Part shown: in pieces, positions 1 through 13,108 of the stretch
Layout: each line of letters opens with the position of its first letter
Position numbering within the stretch: position 1 is the first letter of the stretch
NCBI GenBank assembly: GCA_954871525.1
Contig: OX940866.1
Location: 14,965,001 to 15,029,000, forward strand
Length of the DNA stretch: 64,000 nucleotides
Reading direction: 5' to 3'
Source of the DNA: Parietaria judaica
Taxonomy: Eukaryota; Streptophyta; Magnoliopsida; Rosales; Urticaceae
Notes under the pieces: generated by a model
Databases searched by the model: none
Seen by the model: only the letters and a program-made list of their open reading frames with translations
Told to the model about the DNA's origin: nothing
Made by a program: the position numbers and the translations under genes

Positions 1-1272
1 TGTCACGAATTTAAATGATGGTGTGTCACCATGACATTTAAATGTGTGATATTGAGATAAGAGAATATTAATATAAATTGATTCACCTAAACCCTAAAGA
101 ATTTTATTATTAATGTATTATTAATAATTATTCAATAATTAATAGATTTATATTAATATGTAAATAATATATTTTTATATATTATAAAGTGTTAAAATCG
201 AATTGGGCCTTGGAATGTGGATCCATTCATATTCGAATGGATAGACTTTGGTCTTTTCATAATTGCGGCAAAAGTACCAAAAGTTTTGGTATTTGAGAAA
301 AACCCTAAAATCAATTTAATCCATTGGACCGGTTATGATTTAATATCAACCGTTGGATTAGGATATTGATGAATTCGAAATTAATAACTTGGTGACCAAG
401 TTTCATTTTTCGAATTTGGATAATTAATTATATCCGTTAGATCGGTCTAAGATTTAATCTTTACCGTCGGATTGGAAATTAATTAATTATATATATTTAT
501 ATTATTTTCGAATTATGGTTTATGGATAAATTCGAAATTGTTTTTATAAAATCTTTTTATATTTGATTTTATCCTAAACTAATTTGAACCATTAGATCGG
601 TTTAAAGATTTATCTCAACCGTTGGATCTAGATAATAATAATTCGAATTTTAATATATATATTTATATATATAATTCGAATTTATATAAATTAAAAAGAT
701 AAGATTGGATTTTTGATTTTATCCAAATCTTTCTTATTTACTTAAATCACTAATTAATTATATCCATTGGATTTAGACAAGATTAAATCTGGACCATTAG
801 ATTGAGATAATTAATTATATTTAATATAAGAAATTCGAAAATTAGGGAGGGAATTTCTCCAATTCGGTTACGATTTGAGCCTATAAATAGGAGGCTCATT
901 CTTTACATTTTTCACACCTTTCCCCAGAGAAAAATTCGAACTCTCCCTCTCCTTCAGGGTCTGCAAATTTTCTCTCTGATCTCTCTTTCTCGTTCGGCTT
1001 AAGAGACTTAGTTCTCCAGAATCTTTATAAGAACCATCAGTTTAAATTTTGCGACGGAGTCCTGCCGGCGAAGCCCACGCTTCGGTACGAGGATTCTAGG
1101 AGAATATCCCGGAAGATCACGGGAGTTTCCCTCAGCACCGGCGGAGCCGTGCTCGATTCAGAACGCGCATAACAAGTTTTCCGCTTTAAAATAATTTTTT
1201 AAATGTTATCCGAACGGTTCGGAGGCATAATTCGTGATAATTAACACGGAATCCGAGACGTGATTCCCAACA
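1..1272 (+). repeat. Copia-family LTR (family A2), right part; left end outside window
   Basis: This matches the 3' half of the LTR family seen complete at 7893-10623. It has the AT-rich U3 with repeated CCGTTGGAT/CCATTAGAT words, a TATA box (CCTATAAATAG, about 880-891), and a GC-rich transcribed core containing GCGACGGAGTCCTGCCGGCG. It ends in GTGATTCCCAACA at 1272. Compared with the 7893 copy, about 170 bp are missing at about 1167, between GAACGCGCA and TAACAAG. No primer binding site follows, so this is a solo or 3' LTR. The five bases after the end are CATAT, but the matching left target duplicate lies outside the window. Confidence 0.85.
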
Positions 1273-1675
1273 CATATATGGCGCTATAAAGATTATATAA
1301 AGTATTAATGACAAAATTGTAAGATAAATAAGCAGTATATAAAATAATATTAAAAAGTCAACATACAGAAATCTCAAACAAAAACATCCAAACTAAAACC
1401 TGTTATGGAATCCAACAACAAATGGTGTGCGTAGAACCTCGCCAGAGTGCCACTCACCATGATCATCGCTTCTCTATGATTGCGATGTATGAAAACTTTT
1501 TGAACGAGAGTGTCGGGGTAAATTATGAAAAACATATCAGTGGTTTCCCTATCAATTTGACAAAGTTGTAAATACTCTGCCATACTATTTATAACCATCC
1601 ATCCTCCGTGTATGACGAGAGATTGGACTTGCTTTTTACTGTTACTGCGAATGAAGCCGATGAAAAATATTTTTT
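1273..1675. other. AT-rich host sequence, no recognised gene
   Basis: This lies between an LTR end and a tandem unit. A 74-codon minus-strand reading frame (1374-1598) is open, but I recognise no domain in it and see no promoter or splice evidence. It may be a remnant of a gene or of an older transposon. Confidence 0.4.
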
Positions 1676-2058
1676 TTTACTTAAAACTAGAAACCGCTAA
1701 GCGTATAATCGTAGCGGTAACTTGGCTAGTTAATAGCGGGACTACGAGTAGTATCTTGGATTAGTGTATCACTCGTTTATCTTCTACTGTTTTAGGGTTT
1801 GAGAGCGAATATTAACTCATTTTATCAAACGTATTATATATTGTTCGCCGAAGGGTGTAAAATGATCAAGACCATATGTATCAAACACATGAGATCCTTC
1901 TTAGTCTACACACATTATGCCTAACAATGTTGTGTTCTAGGCAATTGTCTATCATACATATTGTTTGACTAACTATTTACTCTTAAACACGTGAAACTAT
2001 GCACTAAATTAAGGAATACATATAAAAGAAATAATTTTTTTTACTTAAAACTAGAAAC
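1676..2058 (+). repeat. Host tandem unit, copy 1 (about 375 bp)
   Basis: The unit starts at TTACTTAAAACTAGAAACCG and runs to the next TTACTTAAAACTAGAAAC at 2041-2058. It continues beyond the retrotransposon at 18822 as a second, closely similar copy. It contains inverted AGCGGT/ACCGCT words, like the subterminal repeats of CACTA-type DNA transposons (inference). No coding sequence is recognised. Confidence 0.7.
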
Positions 2059-2453
2059 TGTTGGACATGTGTCCTTAAACAAGCTGTCTTTTCCCTAATT
2101 GTAAAAGATTTTGACCAAAGTCGTTGAATAAAAGATGTTACTTATTATGTTAATCTTATTATAGTTTCTGGTGGAGTAAAATAGAATGTTTTTTACATAG
2201 TTCATAAAGGATGCAATTATGTTATTATTATCACAACCGAGTCAATGTGAGGAAGAATTAATAATCATAATAAATGAACTTAAAATGTCTATGACCTGAT
2301 TAACTGGGGTGGAGCCCATTAATCGTATAAGGTCATTAATGTGACTAAGTGACGATCCTATTTTGGATTATGTGTGTGTCACACTCACTAGAAGATCATT
2401 AAGTATAAAGTGCTTCATACTGGACTGGACCTGTCTTAAACTCCGGAATGGTT
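2059..2453 (+). repeat. First LTR of compound element, 5' 0.4 kb only
   Basis: It begins TGTTGGACATGTGTCC directly after target duplicate GAAAC and matches the start of the LTR at 3711 almost base for base to about 2450 (AAACTCCGGAA). There it jumps into reverse transcriptase coding sequence. The junction GGTTCGTGCATCTATATGG looks like filler made of two words that occur close together in the pol gene, which fits error-prone end joining. Confidence 0.85.
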
Positions 2454-2462
2454 CGTGCATCT

Positions 2463-3695
2463 ATATGGACGTCAAAACCGCTTCCCTGAATGGGTACATT
2501 GATAAGAACATCTATATGGACCAACCGGAAGGGTTCGTGCAAAAGGGTCAAGAAGGAAAGTTTGCAGATTACTCAAGTCCATTTATGGATTGAAGTAGGC
2601 TTCCAGATCCTGGAATCTAAGGTTTGATGAGACCATCAAGACCTATGGATTCGGGCAAAACATCACTGAGGCCTGCATTTATAAGCTCAATGATGATATC
2701 GTGGAGATTTTCCTTGTTCTGTACGTCGACAATATTCTTCTTATTGGTAATAATGTGAAGAAGTTATTGGACGTGAAAGTATGGTTAGCTACGCAATTCC
2801 AAATGAAGGATATGGGAGAATCCAGCTATGTTCTTGGGATACGCCTATTTAGGGATCGCAACAACAGGCTTCTGGCCTTATCGCAAGCAGCCTACATTGA
2901 TAAGGTGCTTAAACGTTTTGCAATGGAAAACTCCAAGGGAGGTAATTTACCGACCAGACATGGAGTATTCCTCGATAGGAAACAATGCCCAACTTCTGCG
3001 GAAAAGCAAGGCGCGATGAGGCGCATACCCTATGCTTCAGCAGTGGGAAGTATGATGTACGCTATGTAGTGTACTAGGCCACACATCTGTTACGTTGTGG
3101 GAATTATTAGCAGGTACCAATACAACCCTGGTATGGCTCACTGGACAGCAGTGAAGAACATTCTCAAGTATCTTCAGAGAACGAGAGACTATATGTTAGT
3201 GTTTTCAGGATCAGAACTGATTCCACTAGGTTACACTGACTCAGAATTTATGTCTGACAGAGACACGAGAAAATCGACGTCAGGATTAGTGTTCACCCTT
3301 GCTGTTGGAGCGATTTTCTGGAGAAGTGTTAAGCAATCATGTATTGCAGATTCCACAATGGAGCTGAATATGTGGCAGCCAAAGAATCAGTTTGGCTAAA
3401 GAATTTTTACATAAAACTGGGAGTAGTTCCAGATGTAAACGGGCCCCTAACGTTGTACTGTGACAACAGTGGCGCGGTGGCAAATTCTAAAGAGCCCAGA
3501 AACCATAACCAGGCAAAACATATAGAACGCAAATACTATCTCATCAGAGAGATAGTACGTCGTGGCGATGTAAGGGTTGCGAAAATAGCTTCAGGAGACA
3601 ATCTGGCTGATCCATTCACCAAGACGTTGCCAGAGAAAATATTCAGGAGGCCTCTGGAGAGTATGGGTCTGAAAGACATGGGTCATCTTATTTAA
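2463..3695 (+). pseudogene. Copia pol fragment: reverse transcriptase and RNase H, degenerate
   Basis: Reading across frames gives the Copia reverse transcriptase part NIYMDQPEGFVQKGQ, then LYVDNILLIGNN (2701-3069 frame), ALSQAAYIDKVLKRF, the connection region SRYQYNPGMAHW, and RNase H (TDSEFMSDRD, DSTME, YCDNSGAV, HIERKYYLIRE, LADPFTK) ending at 3695. The catalytic YVDD box reads YVDN. There is a stop near 2591 and 3067, and a frame change near 3365 in the DSTMEAEYVA motif. Gag, protease, integrase and the start of reverse transcriptase are missing. This is the first, most deleted internal domain of the compound element, ending 4 bp before its polypurine tract. Confidence 0.85.
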
Positions 3696-3699
3696 GTAC

Positions 3700-3710
3700 A
3701 AATGGGAGAT
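3700..3710 (+). other. Polypurine tract
   Basis: AAATGGGAGAT lies directly before the LTR start TGTTGGACAT. It is the plus-strand priming site typical of Copia elements and repeats at 16043-16053. Confidence 0.8.
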
Positions 3711-6192
3711 TGTTGGACATGTGTCCTTAAACAAGCTGCCTTTTCCCTAATTGTAAAAGATTTTGACCAAAGTCGTTGAATAAAAGATGTTACTTATTAT
3801 GTTAATCTTATTACAGTTTCTGGTAGAGTAAAATAGAATGTTTGTTCCATAGTTCATAAATGATGCAATTATGTTATTATTATCATAACCTAGTCAATGT
3901 GAGGAAGAATTAATAATCATAATAAATGAACTTAAAAATTGTGACCTGATAAACTGGGTGGGAGCCCATTAATCGTATAAGGTCATTAATGTGACTAAGT
4001 GACGATTCTATTCTGGATTATGTGTTTGTCACACTCATTAGAAGTGCATTAAGTATGAAGTGTCTTCATACTGGACTTGTCCTGACTTAAACTCCGGAAG
4101 TTGTCATATAAGATTGTCACTGACAACTTGGAGTTGAGTCACTAGTAGATGATCAAATGGATATTCGATCTAAGTCCTGAGTGACCTCGAGCCTGGACTG
4201 TTGACTTGATTGTTCTTTGATTTAATTGTTAAAGCACACATTTACAGTCGTTCACAATGCTGCTATTCTGGGAACATGATAGTCAGTAGATAAGGGTAGC
4301 TTGGTTATCGAAACGGATATCACATAGCTCTCTTCAGAGTCAAGATGATTCCCTTGATTGTTAGTGGTGAGACGTGAGAGGTACCCGTGCACAACTTATG
4401 AATCAAAACCATAAGTGGGTTACTCACAATATTACTAACTGAGTTGTGGATGAAAATGCAATGAGAGGCAAAACGGTAAAAATCGTGTGCTCGTTTGTGG
4501 ATCATCAAGTGAAAGATCAATAACCCAAATTTGATTATATCAATGGACACCTTGCTATAAAGGGAATAATATATATTGTATCATTAAAGAGTGCAGCCTC
4601 GGGTTTATAGTGGAATAACACCGAGGTTTGACGAACCACTAGCAGTTCGTTGGAGCTTCAGTGATACGGGTCCATGGTCCCAAAGATAGCTCCGGAACGG
4701 ATGATACATACGTGATTTGAACATTCGGTATGTTTTTTCATTTGTCTGTGTCAGACCTTGGAAGTTTTATTTTTGACGTGGCAAAAGTATAAAAGTTTGG
4801 TGCTGGAAATTTAATTGATAAAATAAAGTTGAATTTATATTCTTCATCAACTGCAACGTTGTTAGAAATTAAATTCTAAGAGACTTTGCTTTTGGAACCG
4901 AGTCGTTTCGACGTACGGTTTGTGATTTAGAGAATTTCCAAGTTTACGGCCGTTTTCATAAATATGTGAAGTTTAATCACATGTCACGAATTTTAATGGT
5001 GGTGTTGCACCATGACATTTAATGTGTGATATTGAGATCAGAGGTTAATAATATAATTTAATTATTAATATTCTTATTAATAATTAATTAATAATGAATA
5101 GATTTATGTTATTTAAATAAAAATATATATATTTGGTATATATATGAATGTGTAGAAATAATGTGGCCCAAGTAAATGTGTGAGTTGGGCTTACACGAAT
5201 TTTTTTGGATTTGGACTTTCCAAATATGCGGGATAAGTACCTATGTTTAGTTATTAATTGAAAACCTTGAAATTAATTTGATTCATTAGATCGGTCAAGT
5301 TTGATCTTAACCGTTGGATCATGATAATTAATTTGGAAAGCTAAATTCGAAAATGACTTGGTGACCAAGCATGGATTTCAAAATTACTTAATTAATTATA
5401 TCCATTGGATTAGTTTAAGATTTAATCTTAACCATTGGATTGGAAATTAATTAACATGTATATATGGAAATGCAAAATTCGAATTCTTTATAATGGAGGT
5501 CGAATTTTTGCTTGGTGAACAAGTAATGAGGCTTGATTGTATGCTAAATCAATATGGTCCATTAGATTGGTTATGAAATTAATTCCAACCATTGGATCAA
5601 GGTTATTGATTTCGAATTTTTCATATGGGTACATAGGGAATTCGAATTCTATTATATAAGGAAATGAATGGATAATTGATTTATTCATGGTTTCCTTATT
5701 TGATTAAATCCCTAATTAATTTTAACCATTGGATCATTGGTGATTCAATCTTGGCCATTGGTTTGAGTGATTAATTATATTTACCTATCATAGAATTCAA
5801 AATTCAAGGAAGGAAACTTCCCTTATTGGCTTTACCATGAGCCTTTAAATACAAGGCTCATTCTGCACATTTCACACACCTTCCCCAGAGCAAGAATTCG
5901 ATCTCTCTCTCTCTCTCTAGAGTCTGCGAATATCTTAGCCTCTGATCTCTTTTTTCTGGTTCGGCTTAGTGAGACGTTGTTCACTGAAAGCTTTAAAACA
6001 ACCATCAGTTAAAGTTTTTGCGACGGAGTCCTGCCGGCGAAGCCCACGCTTCGGTACGAGGAGTCCATGAGAATATCCCGGAAGATCACGGGAGTTTCCC
6101 TTAGCATCGTCGAAGCCCTGCCCAGTTCAGAACGCGCAGTCGGAATCGTCATCACCTGAGGTATGGCCTTATGCATTGGTTCAATAAATGCA

Positions 6193-7770
6193 TGCTGGAC
6201 ATACCTGATTAGTATGCCCTATAATTCAGATGCTAATGCCACTTGTATAAGATTATGACGTTGACTTCTTTAAAGATTAGGTTTATGACTTATCAATGAC
6301 AATCTTGTTACAGTTTTTCTTTATGAATATAATGAAAGTTTTGATTCCATAGTTGTTATAATTTTGCAATTGTGTATTTAGTCATCACACTGGTCTAAGT
6401 GAAGAAATTTGACATACACAATATAATAATGACTAAAACTATGTCCATAGTTCATATTATTAATGGGTATGATAATCGGTAAAAACTATTGATGAACTCA
6501 ATCACAATCAGGTAATGATCTATTACCGGATCATGGTGTTGGTCCGCACCGTTGAGAGTAGTCAAGTATGAAGTGTCTTCATATTGGATAGGCGAGACTT
6601 ACTTTGAACGCGTCAATCCTTCAATGACAGTTAGTAAATAAGTCAAAACGATGGTCATATAGAATCAGTTGATGTCTTGAGGTAGTATGGGTCTATATGA
6701 TTTAACTAAAACGATCTTTGATTTAATTGTTTCAGTTTGCAATCAAGTATCCCTAACACTTTTATTTTGGGATCGGAAGGTTGGCCGTAGTAAACTACAC
6801 GACTACAGATACGGATAATAACTTTTTGATTTCCTTTGTTGTGATTTGTGAGAAGCTAAGAAGTACTCATCCGGAGCCTAACGACTTCATAAACTGTTAG
6901 GTGAGTAACTTTGCAATAATAATGGAAACAAAGGTAGTGTCATCTAAACGGGATTACGGAGATCAACCCTAGTAAGACGAGAATCATAATAATTCGAAAA
7001 CTTGGATTCTCATAGTCTGACTGTATCAATGGATACCTGAGTTAGGAAGGTATAATTAAAGCATACTTAAGAGTTCAGCTTCATGCTATAATGGAATGTG
7101 ACCGGAGTTGGTGAAAACTCTTCATTTTCACCAAAGCTTAAGTACGTGTGTCCATTTGTCCCCTTTGTAGCTCCATAAGATCAAAATCGCAAATTCAATT
7201 ATGTTCTTAGAACATAGAATATAATCGATCAGATATGATTTGTAACTTGGTTACATGAAAATCATGATTATCTTAAAGTGGCAAAAGTACCAAATTTTTA
7301 GTCAATAGAGAAACTATAAAAAGATTATGAATTTATTCCTTGGACAACTCTAGGGTTGTAGGAAATTAAATTATGATATAAATATCTTTTTGAGTCGTGT
7401 CATTTTGACATACGGTTTGAGATTTATGATAATAACAGTTTTTTAGCTTAGGCTAAATAGAACACTGTTATTTAAGTAAAAAACTAGAGAAACTAGAGAA
7501 TTATATTTATTTATTCGAAATCAATCTTTTGAAAATATACAAATTTGATTAATTAAATCTTTTAGGGTATTTTCTGGAAAAAGAATTTATTTGGATTTAT
7601 TCTTTATTTGATTTAATTAAATCAAATCTTTGAGTGAATATCTCCAAGTAGTTGAGTAAATCTCTCACAGTTGGTTGAGAGATTTTCTCAAAGCGGTTGG
7701 ACCGTTCCCTATAAATAGGGAACACTTGAAACTGAAGAAAAAAAAAAAGACACTTTCACTCTCAGATTTC

Positions 7771-7813
<43 letters not shown>

Positions 7814-10800
7814 CTCTCTCTCCATATAGTTTCTGCGATTTTCTCTGAGGTATTTTTGAGAGAAAATTTGAATTAGGGTTTAGGGTTCTATTTGTTGGAC
7901 ATATGTGTCCTTAAACAAGATATTTTATCCATTTGTAAAAGATTATGACAAGTCGTTGAATAAAGATGATACTTATTATGATAATCTTATTATAGTTTCT
8001 GGTAGAGTAAAATAGAATGTTTGATCCTTAGTTCATAAAGGATGCGATTATGAATTATTATCACAACAGAGTCACTGTGAAGAAGAATTAATAATCATAA
8101 TAAATGAACTTAAAATGTCCGTGACCTGATTAACTGGGTGGGAGCCCATTAATCGTATAAGGTTATTAATGTGACTAAGTGACAATCCTATTACGGATTT
8201 TGTGTGTGTCACACTCACTAGAAGTGCATTAAGTATGAAGTGTCTTCATACTGGACTGGACCTGACTTAAACTCCGGAAGTTATCATATAAGACCGTCAC
8301 TGATAACTTGGAGTTGAGTCACTAGTAGATGATCAAATGGATATTCGATCTAAGTCCTGAGTGGTCTTGAGTCCAAGCTGCTGGCTTGATTGTTCTTTGA
8401 TTTAACCGTTAAAGAACACGAAATATTACCGCTGTTCCCAACACTATTATTTTGTGAACATGATAGTCAGCAGTAAGGGTAGGTTGGTCATAGACATGGG
8501 CATCACACAGCTCTCTTCAGAGTGATGATGATTCCCTTGATTGTCGGTGGTGAGAAGTGAGAGGTACCCGTGCGCAACTTATGAATCGAAACCATAAGTG
8601 GGTTACTCATAATATTGCTGACTGAGTCAAGGATGAAAATGCAATGAGGGGCATAACGGTAGAAACCGCCTGCTCGTGTGTGGATCATCAAGTCAAAGAT
8701 CAATAACCCGAATTTGATTGTATCAATGGACACCTTGCTGTTATAAAGGGAATAATATATACCGTATCACTAAAGAGTGCAGCCTCGGGTCTATAGTGGA
8801 ATCATTTCGAGGTTTGACGAACAACTAGCAGTTCGTTGGAGCTTAAGTGATACGGGTCCATGGTCCCCAGGATAGCTCCGTAACGGATGATACGTACGTG
8901 ATTAAAATACATTCTGGATAATGTTTAATCATTTGGCTTGACTTATAAAACTGAAAGGTCTGTGGCAGACGTCAGATAGTTTTATCGTTAGCGTGGCAAA
9001 AGTACCATATTTTGGTACACGAAATTAACTGATAAAAGAAAGTTAGAATTTAGATTTTCTATCAGCACCATGTTGTTGGAATTTAAATTCTAAGTAACTT
9101 TGATTTTTGAACCAAGTCATTTCGACTTACGGTTAGTGATTTATGGATTTTTTAAGTTTGTGATCGGTTCGATAAACTTTGAAATTAAATCACATGTCAC
9201 GAATTTAAATGATGGTGTGGCACCATGAAATTTTAATGTGTGATATTGAGATCAGGAAATATTAATATAATTTAATTATTTGGATTTAATTATTAATATC
9301 TTATTAATAATTAATTAATAATTAATAGATTTATATTAATAAATAAAAATATATATTTATATGTGTAAATTCGAATTAGGGTTTCATGATATGAAACCCT
9401 AGCTAATTCGAATGTTATGATTTTTCTTTCCATATTTGCGGCATAAGTACCAAATGTTTTGGTATTTTTAGCAAATCCCTAAAATCAATTTAATCCATTG
9501 GATCGGTTATGATTTAATATTAACCGTTGGATTAGGATATTAATAATTTCGAAATTAATAACTTGGTGACCAAGTTTCATTTTTTGAATTTGGTTAATTA
9601 ATTATATCCATTAGATCGGGCTAAGATTTAATCTTTATCGTCGGATTGAAATTTAATTAATTATATATATTTATATATTTTTCGAATTATGGTTTATGGA
9701 TAAATTCGAAATTGTTTTTATTAAATCTTTTAATATTTGATTTTATCCTAAACTAATTTGATCCATTAGATCGGTTTAAAGATTTATCTCGACCGTTGGA
9801 TCTAGATAATGATAATTTAAATTTTAATATATATATATAAAATTCGAATTTTATAAAGATAAGAAGATAAGATTGGGTTTTTGATTTTATCCTAATCTTT
9901 CTTATTTAATTAAATCCCTAATTAATTATATCCATTGGATTTAGATGAGATTAAATCTGGACCATTGGATTAAGGTAATTAATTATATTTAATATATAGA
10001 ATTCGAATATTAGGGAGGGAATTTCTCCAATTCGGTTACGGTTTGAGCCTATAAATAGGAGGCTCATTCTACACATTTTTCACACCTTTCCCCAGAGAAA
10101 AATTCGAACTCTCCCTCTCCCTCAGGGTCTGCGAATTTTCTCTCTGATCTCCTCTTTCTGGTTCGGCTTAGGAGACTATTTCTCCGGAAGCTTAAAAAGA
10201 ACCATCAGTTTAAATTTTGCGACGGAGTCCTGCCGGCAAAGCCCACGCTTCGGTACTAGGATTCCAGGAGAATATCCCGGAAGATCACGGGAGTTTCCCT
10301 CAGCACCGGCGGAGCCCTGCCCGATTCAGAACGCGCAGCCGAAAGTTGTCAATAGAGGTACACCCTTATGCATTGGGTTAATAAATGCAACCATTTACTG
10401 CTTTCTATTTATTTTCTATTATGACTAGATTATTAATAATGATATATGAATATTAAATTATATAATATTTATCAGATCTTGTGAAATGGTTATTATCCGA
10501 TATCCGGACCGTTGGACGGATAACAAGTTATTCCGCTTTAAATTAATTTTTAAATGTTACCCGGACTGTTCGGAGGTATAATTCGTGATAATTTTCATGG
10601 AATACGAGACGTGATTCCCAACACTATTCAGTAAGAGCCCACGCATTACAACGACGTAGATCTGGAGTATACATCGGAAGACTCGTGTGGGCTATCTTCA
10701 AGATTCAATCAAGCAAATTCGCATGAGCTTAAGAACACGAAGAACGGAGATCAGAATCAAGATCAGAGTTACGCAACTGAATCGTCTAAAAGGTAAGAAA

Positions 10801-11034
10801 TATTATTTATTAATAGAATAATTATTTATGAATACTTAAAGGCTCGATTAATTCGAAAATTGAATATCAACGATCGGGAAGATTGATTTTCGAATCCTAT
10901 GAGTCGGATAGGGTATTGGGATTATTGGTATGGGACTCTAATCCTTGCGAAATATTTTTCAAAGGTTACCCTACGCACCCATAGGGTGATCGATAATCAA
11001 TTAATGGGGATTCCTCGGAATCAAACACCCAACA
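6193..11034 (+). mobile_element. Solo LTR, family B (interrupted)
   Basis: It begins TGCTGGACATACC, ends AACACCCAACA, and is flanked by ATGCA at 6188-6192 and 11035-11039. Without the nested LTR it is about 2.1 kb. It contains a TATA box (CCCTATAAATAGGG, about 7708) followed by a CT-rich microsatellite (about 7772-7822). No internal retrotransposon sequence is present, so it is a solo LTR left by LTR-LTR recombination. It is only distantly similar to family A in layout. Confidence 0.85.
7893..10623 (+). mobile_element. Solo LTR, family A2, complete (2731 bp)
   Basis: It begins TGTTGGACATATGTGTCC, ends GTGATTCCCAACA, and is flanked by CTATT at 7888-7892 and 10624-10628. A TATA box (CCTATAAATAGGAGG, about 10050) precedes a GC-rich segment conserved in all family copies (GCGACGGAGTCCTGCCGGC, about 10219) and AATAAATGCA (about 10380). 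The U3 part (9480-9990) is a string of degenerate CCATTGGATCGGT and AACCGTTGGAT words. It is inserted inside solo LTR B, so it is the youngest layer of the nest. Confidence 0.92.
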
Positions 11035-11278
11035 ATGCAAACCTTTATTTACAGTTTATTTATTTTCTATATACTAGATTATTAATAATGAATTTATGAA
11101 AAGTTAAATTAGTAATAATTTATCAGATCTTGATTTTGGTTATTATCCGATGTTCAAATCGTTGTACGGGTAACAAGTTTTTCCGCTTGAAATAATTTTT
11201 TTTTAAATGTTACCCGGACGGCTTAACGGCATAAATCGTGATAATATTATTGGAAAACATAATGAAATTCCCAACAAA

Positions 11279-11291
11279 TGGTATCAGAGCC
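11279..11291 (+). other. Primer binding site, initiator tRNA-Met type
   Basis: TGGTATCAGAGCC starts 2 bp after the LTR end. It is the common plant Copia primer site complementary to the 3' end of initiator tRNA-Met. It fixes the LTR/internal boundary and the element's orientation. Confidence 0.9.
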
Positions 11292-13108
11292 AAGTTCAAG
11301 GATAAATAATTACGTAATTTATTTAAGGTTTTAAAAATGAACGAATTATTTTATGAATAAACTGATTTTAAAATTGAAATTTAATTTCTAGATATTTTAA
11401 AATTAATTTAATATTGGGTAATTACCTGACCCGAACTTTTTGGATCGAGTATTAGGCTGGGCTGCACTAGGCAGCCCAACCCGTGGGGGCCACGAAGCGG
11501 GCCTGCAGTGTAGCCCCGGGTAGTTCGGCCAAGCCCAGGCCACGAGTAAACCCAGCCCAGGCCATTCGGCCAGCGAGCAAGGGCGCGCCCAAGGTACGTC
11601 GAAAAGGCCCAGCGCACAAGCTGTCCGTGCGCAGCACGGGCCCGGCAAGGGGACGCTGCCCTGGCAGCACCGTGGGCCTTCGTAGCCCAGCCCGTGGGGA
11701 ATCCGTGGGCATGTGGGCCCGGGCTTAAGCCCGATTAGCCCGCGAGCTTAATTTTATGAATTGGGTCAATTTTTTGAACCCGACCCAAATATCCATGGAT
11801 TAATTAATTAATTTTATTTTTTAATTAATATTTATAAATTAAATTAATTATGTTTGATTAATTAATTAAAATATCGATGTTATTTTTGGTAAATAACATT
11901 GTCTTATTTTAGATAAAATATGGATGTTATTTTTGGTAAATAACATTGTCTTATTTTTTAATTCATAATTTAAAAATATGGATGATAATTCTTTATAGAA
12001 AATATCATTGTCTTATTTTTAATTTTCATGATCAATTATTAATGGGCTAATTATATGAATGATAATTCTTAGAGAATAAGTATCATTGACATATAATTAT
12101 AAATTCATCACAGATATAATTTGTTAAACCTATTTTCATAACCCTTGAAACATAGTGTCTATGTTAAGGTCATTATTAATATGTCGGTATAGGATAGATA
12201 TAAACAATGAACCGTAAATAAGATTTATTTGTTATTAGTCGGAAAAATTTCAAACGTACAATCTTGCCTAAGGAAGAAGGAATCAAAAGTGGGGCCGGTT
12301 CACCATCCACTTCTGGGTGACTGGTTAGGACTCCTCCTATCGACCTGGAGAGCATACAATTTGATATATCACTATCGACGAAGTAATAAATAAATGACTA
12401 GGCTTATTAGATGTTACCCCGTTAATTATAACGCCTTAAGATAAACGTTTTTAATGTGTGTCATTAAATGGAGTTTAAAATAAGTTTTAATAACTTAGGA
12501 GATTAAAAATGTTATTTTCTAAAACAATGGCAAGTATAGAATATCTTAGAAAGGTCTCCATTATTATTGTCACACGGTCTGCTTACCACACCGCCTCAAG
12601 TCACCTTAGTGTGTCCATTCCCCAAGGAAGGTGTGCTTGTGGAAGGTTTGACACCATGATAGTTCCAAAAGAATATGGGGACGGAGGAATCTTGGAAATG
12701 GACCGCGAGTCACCCTAGTGTGACCATTCCCTAAGGACGACGTTTCCAAGACTAATCCGAGAACTGAAATTAATGGGTTAAGCTTGCACAGAAGTTGGTG
12801 CTTCCCGACCGTCTATGGTGATAGTTAATAATCATAGGGAACTTTCGTAGTTCTTGTTTTGAATATTAATTAAGTTTGTGACTAAAACATAGTTTAACAA
12901 AACTACACGGTTGATCCTTCTGAGTCACCCTAGAGTGACCATTCCCTAAGAACGGCAACGACGTGTACAGTCGGTTAAATTATCATGAAATAGTTAATGG
13001 GTTTAATTAACGTTTTGCCACAACATATTTGCATCATGTAACTATTTCAAACCAATTTTTTCCTAAAAACATTCTACTTGTAATAAAGTTTAATAAGTTT
13101 CTTTTTCA
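11292..13108 (+). other. Untranslated leader of the Copia element
   Basis: No credible coding sequence is visible. A GC-rich island at about 11447-11745 (rich in GGCCCAGC and GGGCC words) is followed by strongly AT-rich sequence. A 45-bp phrase with ATGTTATTTTTGGTAAATAA is repeated at about 11874 and 11928. Several copies of GAGTCACCCTAG/TGTGACCATTCCC(T/C)AAG occur at about 12595, 12705 and 12921. These look like noncoding leader repeats. Confidence 0.6.

Larger units (their letters stand above)
3711..11276 (+). repeat. Middle LTR of compound Copia element, split by nested LTRs
   Basis: This LTR runs TGTTGGACAT...CCCAACA. Sequence 3711-6192 plus 11040-11276 makes about 2.7 kb, matching the 3' LTR at 16054-18821. 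It carries a TATA-like box (about 5853, CCTTTAAATAC), a CT microsatellite, the GC-rich core with TCCCGGAAGATCACGGGA, and AATAAATG (about 6183), a plausible polyadenylation signal. It is interrupted at 6192 by solo LTR B, which duplicates ATGCA. It serves as 3' LTR of the first internal domain and 5' LTR of the second. Confidence 0.88.

Noticed and set aside
11403..11728. Overlapping GC-rich open frames on both strands in the Copia leader
   Set aside because: They are low-complexity Pro/Arg/Gly/Ala translations of a GGCCC-rich island with no motif; open because of base composition.
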